Assembly (NCBI RefSeq): GCF_008932115.1
Contig: NZ_CP044543.1
Span: 6,950,501-7,014,500 of the forward strand
Direction of reading: 5' to 3'
DNA length: 64,000 nt
Origin: Bradyrhizobium betae
GTDB taxonomy: Bacteria > Pseudomonadota > Alphaproteobacteria > Rhizobiales > Xanthobacteraceae
A program made the position numbers and the translations under genes. Shown one piece after another: positions 8,662 to 15,950 of this stretch. Below the pieces are notes generated by a model. It ran no database searches. It was given only the letters and a program-made list of their open reading frames with translations, and was not told where the DNA came from. Position 1 is the stretch's first letter. Each line of letters opens with the position of its first letter.

Positions 8662-9075
8662 ATGAAGTTGTCTAGGATTGTGCTTCTTGCGTTCGTCGTC
8701 GCGTCCTCACCTTGGTTTGTCGCGCCTCTCGCGGCGGCGCCGGCAACCTCCGCGCTGATGCTGCGCGGCGCGGCGGCACCATCGGTGGAGACAGTGCAAT
8801 ATCGCCGCGGCTGGCGTGGCCACTATCATGGTGGTGCGGGCATTGGAATTGGTGCAGGAATCGCCGGCGCGCTGATCGGCGGGGCAATTATTGGCGCCAC
8901 GCAGCCCTACGGCTATTACGGCTACCCTCCGGGCTATTATGGTCCGGCCTATGTCGCTCCGCCCCCCTATGTCGATGGCGACGCGGTCGGCTATTGCGCG
9001 CAACGCTTCAGGTCCTACGACCCGTATTCCGGCACCTATCTCGGCTACGACGGCCTGCGACATCCCTGCCCGTGA
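8662..9075 (+). CDS. BA14K-family secreted protein
   Basis: The 137-aa product has a signal peptide (MKLSRIVLLAFVVASSPWFV) and a glycine-rich membrane-like stretch 'GAGIGIGAGIAGALIGGAII'. A Tyr/Gly/Pro-rich linker follows, then a C-terminal BA14K motif 'YCAQRFRSYDPYSGTYLGYD' ending HPC. BA14K proteins are small surface or lectin-like proteins of Rhizobiales first described as Brucella immunogens. ATG 8662 was chosen because GGAGAG precedes it and a clean signal sequence follows. It appears to be a single gene, with 207 bases of apparently empty sequence upstream. Confidence 0.9.
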   Translation: MKLSRIVLLAFVVASSPWFVAPLAAAPATSALMLRGAAAPSVETVQYRRGWRGHYHGGAGIGIGAGIAGALIGGAIIGATQPYGYYGYPPGYYGPAYVAPPPYVDGDAVGYCAQRFRSYDPYSGTYLGYDGLRHPCP

Positions 9076-9149
9076 GGATGCAACATCGTTCACGCGCTCG
9101 GCCACCATCGTCGTGCTGGTGGTCGAGTTGGCGGTGGCTTGCGTGAGCC

Positions 9150-10442
9150 CTACTCCGCCGGTGTGAGTTGCTGCCGGCTGAGCCGTAGTGCGGCAGTCTC
9201 GCGCACGCGAATACGTGCCCTGCGCTTGCGCCACCAGATCACCACGCCGGTGACTGAGAGGGCCGCCACCACCAGGCCCATGATCGAGATCAGGATCCGG
9301 CCGAACAATCCGACGATGCGGCCCGAATGCAGCGGGAACTGCGCCTGCACGAAGATGTCGGCAGCCGTGCCGACCCAGGGCAGCCGTTCGCCGAGCGGAC
9401 GGCCATCCTCGCTGTCGTAATAGAGCTGTGCGGGACCGACGCCGCCGGCGCCGTGATCGTCGCCGGGATGGAAGAAGGCCGCCGCATAGACGCCATGGGC
9501 CGGGCCGTAATTGATCGAGCCGACCGGGACGGTCCACCCTCGGCTCTTGCCGTCGGCGGCAGCCCGCGCGGCGATGTCGGCGAAGCCGACCTTGGGCTCG
9601 ATGGGATCGTCGAGGTCGCGGTAGGGCCGCTGCTCATAGGGCGTCGGCGTGTAGTTCGACACCATCTTCATCAACGGTGAAAACACTTCGAAATACAGAT
9701 TCAGCGAGAACGCCGTGAAGGCGATGATGAACAGCACGCCCCAGGTCCACAGGCTGAAGGCGCGGTGGATGTCGAAATTGATCCGGTAGGCACTGCCTGA
9801 GGTCTTGATGGTCCAGGCCGGCGCCCAGCGCGCCCAGAAGCCACGCTCGAGCTGGCGCGTGACGGCAGGCGCCCGCGCCGCCCTGGCTCCGCGCCGCGAC
9901 GGCAGCGTCAGATAGAAACCGACGAAGCAGTCGATGGTCCAGATGATCGCGATGAATCCGAGCACGCGCATGCCCCAGCGATCGCTGCCCCAGAACTCCG
10001 GAATGTGCATGGTGTAGTGCAGCTTGTAGAGGAACGAGACGAGGTTCTCGCGCGTCACCGGCCACACCGCGCCCCAATAGCGCCGGCCGAGCTCAACACC
10101 CGTGTTGGGATCGAGGAAGACCTGGTTGTAGTCGATCGCATAACGCTTGCCGGTCACCGGATCGATCCGCGGCATCACGAAGAACCACAGCGAGTGCCCC
10201 TGCTCCGGCGTCATGAACAGGTAGACCACGCGCGCGCGGGGATCGCGCTGCTCGATCATCCCGGCCAGCTCGATCGAGGGAATCGCCGGGCCCTTGGTCG
10301 AGACGTCGAACAGATGGCTGTTCAGGACGTCGTCGATCTCGTGGTCCCAGGAGATGATCGCGCCGGTGATGCCTGAGAAGAACAGGAAGCCGGCCGTCAG
10401 CAGTCCCGCCCAGCGATGCAGCTTGCCGAATATCGCTCTCAT
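9150..10442 (-). CDS. PepSY-associated TM helix protein (iron-uptake-linked membrane protein)
   Basis: The 430-aa protein has the PepSY_TM architecture: helix 1 'WAGLLTAGFLFFSGITGAII' near the start after 'KLHRW', helix 2 near residue 160 (VLGFIAIIWTIDCFVGFY), helix 3 near 230 (WGVLFIIAFTAFSLNLYF), and helix 4 near 390 before a basic tail WWRKRRARIR. PepSY repeats lie in the periplasmic loops. Such proteins sit beside TonB siderophore receptors, and some act as ferric-siderophore reductases in the inner membrane. Here it lies 90 bases downstream of such a receptor on the same strand. The reductase role is inferred, not visible. Confidence 0.9.
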   Translation of the reverse strand: MRAIFGKLHRWAGLLTAGFLFFSGITGAIISWDHEIDDVLNSHLFDVSTKGPAIPSIELAGMIEQRDPRARVVYLFMTPEQGHSLWFFVMPRIDPVTGKRYAIDYNQVFLDPNTGVELGRRYWGAVWPVTRENLVSFLYKLHYTMHIPEFWGSDRWGMRVLGFIAIIWTIDCFVGFYLTLPSRRGARAARAPAVTRQLERGFWARWAPAWTIKTSGSAYRINFDIHRAFSLWTWGVLFIIAFTAFSLNLYFEVFSPLMKMVSNYTPTPYEQRPYRDLDDPIEPKVGFADIAARAAADGKSRGWTVPVGSINYGPAHGVYAAAFFHPGDDHGAGGVGPAQLYYDSEDGRPLGERLPWVGTAADIFVQAQFPLHSGRIVGLFGRILISIMGLVVAALSVTGVVIWWRKRRARIRVRETAALRLSRQQLTPAE

Positions 10443-10466
10443 CGCCTTATCTCACGCAACTTCCGC

Positions 10467-10501
10467 GTCGTCATGGCCGCGACAAGCCCGGGCATGACGA
10501 C
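10467..10501. repeat. intergenic inverted repeat (REP-like)
   Basis: GTCGTCATG at 10467-10475 is mirrored by CATGACGAC at 10493-10501, with a GC-rich middle. It sits between the TonB receptor and PepSY genes. It is of the type of small palindromic intergenic elements common in Bradyrhizobium and may form a hairpin in the shared transcript. Confidence 0.6.
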
Positions 10502-10532
10502 CTCTTGTGGAGCTTCATGCGCGATGTCCTGC

Positions 10533-12824
10533 TCACCAGCGGTAGGTCAGCTTGCCGATGGCCTTGCGTCCTTCGGCGTAGAAGCAGCCCGACGCGGCGC
10601 CATAGCAGGCCGCGACATAACGCAGGTCGGTCAGGTCGGTAACGTTCAGCGACAGCCGCCAATTGTCACGGGTGTAGGCCAGCAGCGCGTCGAGCACCGT
10701 CGAGGACCCCACCTTGAACGTGTTGGCGTCATCGCCCCAGGTCGCGCCGACATAGCGGATACCGCCGCCGAACTGAAGGCCGGCAAGCGGACCGTTCTGG
10801 AGCGTGTAGTCGCTCCACAGCGAGGCGCGGTTGAGCGGCACGGTCGGCGGAGCCTTGCCAAGATTGACCGGATCCTGCGACAGCATGGCGTCGACATAGG
10901 CGTAGGCGGCGCGCAGGTTCCAGCCGTCGGCGAGCGACATGGTGCCTTCGAGCTCGACGCCGCGCGATTTCACCTGGCCGATCTGCGAGGCAACATAGGT
11001 CGGCGGCGGATAGGTGACGACGTTGTCGCGCGTCAGGTCGAAGGCCGCGATCGTGAACAGCGCGTTCCAGCCGAGCGGCTGATACTTGACGCCGACCTCG
11101 TACTGCACGCCTGTTTCAGGATTGAGCAACTGGCCGCCGGGGCCGGTCGCGAGCACCGGCAGGAACGATTCCGAGTAACTGACGTAAGGCGCGATGCCGT
11201 TGTCGAAATTGTACATCACGGCGGCGCGGCCGGTGAAGGCCGACGCATCGGTCGAAGCCGAATTGCCTATTGCGTCGACCGCCGTCGTCACGAAATCCTG
11301 GCGGCCGCCGAGCTGGAACGAAAGCCGGCCGAGCTTGATCTGGTCCTGCAGGTAAAGACCGACCTGCGACTGCTTGACGCCGGTCTTGTCGCTCGGCACG
11401 GCGTCCACAGCGTAGTCGTAGCTGTAGACCGGGTTGAACACGTTGACCGTGGGCGACGAGGTCGTGACGCCAAAGGCGGTGTCACGGAAGTCGGTGTTGC
11501 GATAGTCGATGCCGGCCAGCACGGTGTGACGAAGGAAGCCGGTGGTGAACTTGCCCTGCAGCTGATTGTCCACCGCGAACGAGTTGATGTACGAGTTGCT
11601 GTAGCTGCCGACGCGGGCATAGTCGCCCGCGGCCTCGTTGGTGTAGCCGGCGCCGTAAAAGACCTTTTCCTCGTTGTGCTGGTAGGCGTAGCGCAGGTTC
11701 TGCCGGAATGTGAGATAGTCGTTGAAATCGTGCGAGAGCTGATAGCCGACCGTTGCGATCTCGGTGTTGAAGGCGTCGAAGCTCGGCACGCCCGCGAAGA
11801 AGGACACCGGAATGGTGCGGCCGTTGTTCGGCCACAGCGTACCCGAGGCCGGCAGGAACTGCAGGCCCCACCCTGCCCGGTCACGCTGATAGTTGGCGAG
11901 GAACGTGATGGTGGTGTCCTCGTTCGGCTTGAAGGTGACGGCGGGCGCGATGAAGACGCGATTGTCCTTGGTGAAGTCGACCTGGGTCTCGCCATCGCGG
12001 ACGACGCCGGTCAGGCGCCACAGTACGGTGCCTTCCTTGTTGGCGGGGCCACCCATGTCGAACTGGCCCTGATAGCGGTTGAAGCTGCCGCCGGAGATCG
12101 AGACTTCGCCGAACTGCTGCGCGGTAGGTAGCTTCGTCACATAGTTGAGCAGGCCGCCCGTGCCGCTGCCGCCATACATCGCCGACGACGGCCCTTTCAG
12201 CACCTCGAGGCGCTCGGCGCCGTAGGGATCGAGGCCGTTGAAATGCACGTAATTGCTGGACGGAATTCGCAGGCCATCGACGTAGAGGCCCGGCATGGTC
12301 ATGTCGAAGCCGCGGATCTGCAGCCCGCCGAAGCGCGTATCCGAGCCGCCATTGACGTCGCCGCTGACGCCGGCGGTGTAGCGCAAGGCCTCGCCGATCG
12401 AGACCGCGCCCTGATTTCTGGCCTGGTCGGTGGTGATGACGGAGATCGACTGCGGCGTTTCGATCAGCGGCGTGTCCGTCTTGGTGGCGGTGCCGCTTCG
12501 CGTCGCGACGAAGCCGCGCACCGGACCATTGGCCCGTTCGCCGGCTCCGGTGTTTGCTGCCGTCGCGCTTGGCGCCGCCTGCTGCGCCGGAGCGCGGCGA
12601 TTGGCGCGTGTGGTCCGCGTCGTCGCACTCCGCCGCGACGAGGCGACTGCCGTGGGGCGTGCGCTCTGGCTTGGCGCATCGACGGTGACCGAGGGAAGCT
12701 GCGTCTGCGCAGTGGCGGCCCCAAAGGGAACGATGAGAGCAAATGTGCCGGCTGCTCCGAAGAACACCGCCTGGAGCTGTCGAAGACGCGTACCGGAACG
12801 CGAAGGAAGCTGGAAGTCTGTCAC
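10533..12824 (-). CDS. TonB-dependent ferric-siderophore receptor (ferrichrome / FhuA-like)
   Basis: The 763-aa outer-membrane protein has a signal region ending 'FALIVPFGAATAQ', then a low-complexity Ala/Thr/Arg linker. The plug domain follows: 'LIETPQSISVITTDQARNQG', 'GLQIRGFDM', 'ERLEVLKGPSSAMYGGSGTG'. A 22-strand-type barrel ends 'FYAEGRKAIGKLTYRW' with the terminal aromatic needed for outer-membrane assembly. The 'ACYGAASGCFYAEGR' ending resembles hydroxamate receptors. The start is uncertain: a GTG at 12824 gives a good signal peptide but no clear ribosome site, and the frame is open to 13154. The energising TonB complex is not in the window. Confidence 0.92.
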   Translation of the reverse strand: MTDFQLPSRSGTRLRQLQAVFFGAAGTFALIVPFGAATAQTQLPSVTVDAPSQSARPTAVASSRRSATTRTTRANRRAPAQQAAPSATAANTGAGERANGPVRGFVATRSGTATKTDTPLIETPQSISVITTDQARNQGAVSIGEALRYTAGVSGDVNGGSDTRFGGLQIRGFDMTMPGLYVDGLRIPSSNYVHFNGLDPYGAERLEVLKGPSSAMYGGSGTGGLLNYVTKLPTAQQFGEVSISGGSFNRYQGQFDMGGPANKEGTVLWRLTGVVRDGETQVDFTKDNRVFIAPAVTFKPNEDTTITFLANYQRDRAGWGLQFLPASGTLWPNNGRTIPVSFFAGVPSFDAFNTEIATVGYQLSHDFNDYLTFRQNLRYAYQHNEEKVFYGAGYTNEAAGDYARVGSYSNSYINSFAVDNQLQGKFTTGFLRHTVLAGIDYRNTDFRDTAFGVTTSSPTVNVFNPVYSYDYAVDAVPSDKTGVKQSQVGLYLQDQIKLGRLSFQLGGRQDFVTTAVDAIGNSASTDASAFTGRAAVMYNFDNGIAPYVSYSESFLPVLATGPGGQLLNPETGVQYEVGVKYQPLGWNALFTIAAFDLTRDNVVTYPPPTYVASQIGQVKSRGVELEGTMSLADGWNLRAAYAYVDAMLSQDPVNLGKAPPTVPLNRASLWSDYTLQNGPLAGLQFGGGIRYVGATWGDDANTFKVGSSTVLDALLAYTRDNWRLSLNVTDLTDLRYVAACYGAASGCFYAEGRKAIGKLTYRW

Positions 12825-13214
12825 GTCTGTCGAGGCCCCACGCACTGCCGGCTTTGCCGGTATCGTTTTTGGTGTCTCGCCGTAACGCAGCCGATTTCGG
12901 AGCGCGATAGGAACAGCGTTAGAATTTCTCCAGACCTGTGCGCAGCAGGTGCGGCGAATGCGCTCACGCCCGGACAGGCGCGCATGCTCCCTTGGATCTG
13001 GAATTGTTCTAGACGAACAGGCGCGGTCGACCGGACAGGACAACAGGCGACATCGAAAGCCGGCGCGGAGAACGAATCCTTTACCATGCCCTCGCCGCTC
13101 GATTGAGCCTGCGGAACCCCGGCGGTAGACTATGTTGCGGGATATTTCAGTCACTTTGCGGAACGCGCCGCAACGTTCTGTGCAGCGCGTGCTGGCATCC
13201 GGGGTTCGACATCC
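12825..13214. promoter_or_regulatory. control region upstream of the TonB receptor; perfect inverted repeat at 13005-13019
   Basis: About 390 bases carry no convincing gene. TGTTC-TAGAC-GAACA at 13005-13019 is a perfect inverted repeat and a plausible operator for the receptor. AGAA-T-TTCT near 12931-12940 is a second short palindrome. Neither fits the Irr (ICE) or Fur consensus I know well enough to name the regulator. The right part of the gap should also hold the promoter of the PilZ-XRE gene. Confidence 0.4.
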
Positions 13215-13775
13215 ATGAACGAATTGCGCGCCGCGACCAGGCGATCCACGGCCAGGACCGGAATCATCGAGTTTGACGGCGCCAGAGGGGCCGTCAGCAT
13301 CCCCTGCACGATCTGCGACGTATCAGGCACGGGAGCGAGACTGAAGCTCGACTGGTCGCTGTCGTTTCCGAAAGAGGCCACGCTGGTCTTCGCCGACGGG
13401 CTGCGAAAGACCTGCCGTGTCGCGTGGCAGAAGCGGCGGCTGCTCGGCGTTGCGTTCGCCGATGGCGTTGCCAGCCCGGACGAGCAGGCCCTCATGATGA
13501 CCGACGAGGAGCAGGCGCTGCACAGGCAGCATATCGGCGCGCAGATCAAAGCCGCGCGGGAGGCGCGCGGCTATACCGAGATCCAGATTGCGAACTTCCT
13601 CGCCGTCGCGCCCGAGTTCGTGTCGCGTGCCGAGAGCGGTGAGATGAGCATTCCTCTCCACCAGCTCACGCACATTGCCGATCTGCTGCTGGTCGACCTC
13701 GACAGCCTCATTGCCGGACCGGCATCGACCGGATTGGCGCCGGGCGAGGCGCGGAGCGATGTCGAGCTGGCGTAG
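13215..13775 (+). CDS. PilZ domain - XRE helix-turn-helix fusion
   Basis: The 186-aa protein joins two domains. Residues 1-90 look like PilZ: an RxxxR motif (RRSTAR, residues 9-14) and a DxSxxG motif (CDVSGTGARL, about residues 38-47) are the two signatures that hold cyclic di-GMP. Residues 107-167 are an XRE-type helix-turn-helix: 'IGAQIKAAREARGYTEIQIA', then 'FVSRAESGEMSIPLHQLTHI'. It may be a DNA-binding protein that responds to cyclic di-GMP, or an adaptor that has lost DNA binding. No partner gene is adjacent on the same strand. Confidence 0.85.
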   Translation: MNELRAATRRSTARTGIIEFDGARGAVSIPCTICDVSGTGARLKLDWSLSFPKEATLVFADGLRKTCRVAWQKRRLLGVAFADGVASPDEQALMMTDEEQALHRQHIGAQIKAAREARGYTEIQIANFLAVAPEFVSRAESGEMSIPLHQLTHIADLLLVDLDSLIAGPASTGLAPGEARSDVELA

Positions 13776-13841
13776 CCGGCCGTTCGGCGGCACCAAGGCG
13801 TCGGGCTACGGCTGCTTCGGCGATAACGTGGCTTGCCGCGG

Positions 13842-14600
13842 TCACAATGGCTCATCGTCGGCGGTCGACGTCTCGGCCGGAAGCGATGCGATATCTCCGC
13901 CGCCATAATCGTCTTCGGGATCTGCCCGAAGCGTCTGAAGGCAAAGACGGTCCTCCACCTCGAGAACACCCGGAATGGTTTCGCAGGCGACGACCGCCGC
14001 CTGACGCGCGGCCTCGCTTCGGACGACGCCACGCAAGGTCACGACACCGTCCCTGACGCTGATGTTCAGCCCGCTTGGATGCCACGCCGCATCCGACATC
14101 GCGGCCAGAGCGGATTGCCGAATCTGATTGTCGTCCTCCAGGCTGCCTGGGACCTTCGTCAGCGGACCGGCAACCGCGGACACGAAGTCGGAGCTGGTAA
14201 TCATCCCGACGATACGACCCTCGTGCATCACCAGGATATGGTTCACCCGCCGAGACTCCATCAAGGCGGCGATCTGGTCGAGCGGCGTGTCTTCAGCCAC
14301 GGTCACCGGGTCCGGCGTCATGATCTGTTCGACCTTCTGCCCGTGTTCCTTCACGAACTCCCGCGCGAAGCGGTCTGTTCCGAGCAGGAGCGAGAGCAGC
14401 CGTTTGCGCGCGTGCTGGGTCCCGATCTCCGTCCTTCGCAGGAAATCGCTCTCGCAGACGATGCCGACCAGCTTTCCGCCTGCGTCCGTGACCGGCAAAC
14501 CGCTGAAATGATGCGACAGCATCAGCCGTATCGCATCGGCAACGGAGGATTCGGGGCGGATCGTGACCACCCGCCGGGACATGATCTGGTGTGCTTGCAT
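13842..14600 (-). CDS. CBS-pair and BON domain protein
   Basis: The 252-aa cytosolic protein has two CBS motifs. The first is in residues 1-55 ('IMSRRVVTIRPESSVADAIR', 'SGLPVTDAGGKLVGIVCESD') and the second is in about 90-150 ('IMTPDPVTVAEDTPLDQIAA', 'HILVMHEGRIVGMITSSDFV'). A BON domain follows at about 170-230 with 'ISVRDGVVTLRGVV'. CBS pairs usually bind adenine nucleotides; BON domains often contact membranes. The combination is frequent in Rhizobiales but its role is not settled. GGAGG precedes the ATG. It stands alone, convergent with the PilZ-XRE gene. Confidence 0.9.
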   Translation of the reverse strand: MQAHQIMSRRVVTIRPESSVADAIRLMLSHHFSGLPVTDAGGKLVGIVCESDFLRRTEIGTQHARKRLLSLLLGTDRFAREFVKEHGQKVEQIMTPDPVTVAEDTPLDQIAALMESRRVNHILVMHEGRIVGMITSSDFVSAVAGPLTKVPGSLEDDNQIRQSALAAMSDAAWHPSGLNISVRDGVVTLRGVVRSEAARQAAVVACETIPGVLEVEDRLCLQTLRADPEDDYGGGDIASLPAETSTADDEPL

Positions 14601-14710
14601 GTGTGTGGCCTCCGGAGCCGCTCACAGATAGCCCACGCCTTGAACGGGAGCTTGACCAGGATCAACGCCGGATCGCACATGGATGTGAAGCCCCCGCCCG
14701 CTCCACGCTC

Positions 14711-15775
14711 TCAGTCGTTGGTCTTCCAGAACGTGAAGGTCTCCTCCGGAATGTCCTTCATCGGAACCTTGACGGCGCGATTGAGCCATTCATATTCGCC
14801 ATTCTTGCTCTCGTACTCCGCACGCCGCTTCTTGCTCATGCTCTTCGGACTGGCCCAGTGGTTGGCGCCGTTGGTGGGATCGTTCTTCGGATCGTCCAGA
14901 CGCGCGCGAACGGCCTCGAGGCTGTCGGCGACACTCCTGATGTACTTGACCTGATCGCCTTCCTCGGGATCGTCGAAGCGCTTCTCACTCCGCGTGAAGT
15001 CGCTGATCTCGGCTCCTTCCGGCGCCCGCAGGTGGCCCTTGGTCAAGTTGAGGTAGGCGTAAGCGAGGCACTTCTTGATGTACGGGCTCTGGCCCCTGGC
15101 CTCGTTCATGACGACGTCGGCAACCAGCTCCACCGCCTCCGGATCATCCCGCCCCGCGATGGCGGCCGTGTGGGCCGCCGCGAGCCGGGTCGAGGCGTCT
15201 CCATACCGCGCCTTTTGGCTCTCGAGCGTGTCCAGCGTGTTCTGATGCCGCTTTATCTGCCCCTGGTCTATCTCGCCATTTTCGTCCGTCTTGCCACCCT
15301 CGAGCCGCACGAGATCGTCGCTGTCGGTTTTGTGCTGCGCAGCGATCGACTGGAGCTTCCCGTAGAGGTCGTTGTATTGGACCTTGATCGAGGCGAGCCT
15401 GCTGGTCTCCTCCGCGGTGAGGTTCTTGTTGCTCTCCAGAGCCTTGCGCTCCTTCGCGATCGCGTCAAACGACTGCTTCACACCTTGATAGATGCCCTCC
15501 CGCGCGCGGGCAGCGTCGCGCTTGGCCACGAGTTTCTCAAGCGCTACGGCTTCCTTCTTGGACGCCGCGTCCCCCAGCGTCTCCTGTTCGGAGAGCCAGT
15601 CGTCGTAATGCCCGTAGCCGTGCTTGGCGCACTGCGCACACAGCGACCGGCTGCCGATGTCCCCGCCGCTCCTGTTTTCCCCGTGAATACGCGAGCCGGT
15701 TGGGCAGTCATCCTGATTGTGATAGACGTCGCGATCTTCATCGTTGGTCGTGAAATAGGCTGCCGTTCGTGCCAT
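14711..15775 (-). CDS. zinc-ribbon / coiled-coil protein with a SleB-like hydrolase domain
   Basis: The 354-aa protein has three parts. Residues 10-50 carry a possible metal site: 'VYHNQDDCPTGSRI', then 'LCAQCAKHG'. Residues 55-205 are charged helices likely to form a coiled coil. Residues 215-330 resemble cell-wall hydrolases of the SleB/Hydrolase_2 type: 'ELVADVVMNEARGQSPYIKK' with the EAR signature, then 'DPKNDPTNGANHWASPKSM', matching the family's DPT-x-GA-x-(H/Y) segment. There is no signal peptide or membrane helix. The ATG at 15775 has GGGGAGGGG upstream; the frame is open for 21 codons beyond. It could be a lytic enzyme delivered by another route, such as a secreted effector or phage-derived enzyme. 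The function is inferred. Confidence 0.65.
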   Translation of the reverse strand: MARTAAYFTTNDEDRDVYHNQDDCPTGSRIHGENRSGGDIGSRSLCAQCAKHGYGHYDDWLSEQETLGDAASKKEAVALEKLVAKRDAARAREGIYQGVKQSFDAIAKERKALESNKNLTAEETSRLASIKVQYNDLYGKLQSIAAQHKTDSDDLVRLEGGKTDENGEIDQGQIKRHQNTLDTLESQKARYGDASTRLAAAHTAAIAGRDDPEAVELVADVVMNEARGQSPYIKKCLAYAYLNLTKGHLRAPEGAEISDFTRSEKRFDDPEEGDQVKYIRSVADSLEAVRARLDDPKNDPTNGANHWASPKSMSKKRRAEYESKNGEYEWLNRAVKVPMKDIPEETFTFWKTND

Positions 15776-15950
15776 GTACCCCTCCCCAAAAGGCGCGTGG
15801 TGCGCGTGTGACGGTAGCGAGTATGAATGGACACGCACAATCTAACGTTGATCTCGATCAATGTCGTCTGCTGCGGCCGAACCGAACCGATTCATCTGGC
15901 AATCGGTTACGCGTCGGGCTGTCCGCGTGCCGGATTGCGCCGGCGACCGC

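Noticed and set aside
12931..12940. Irr (ICE) iron-control element
   Set aside because: AGAA-T-TTCT has a one-base spacer and does not extend to the longer ICE arms.
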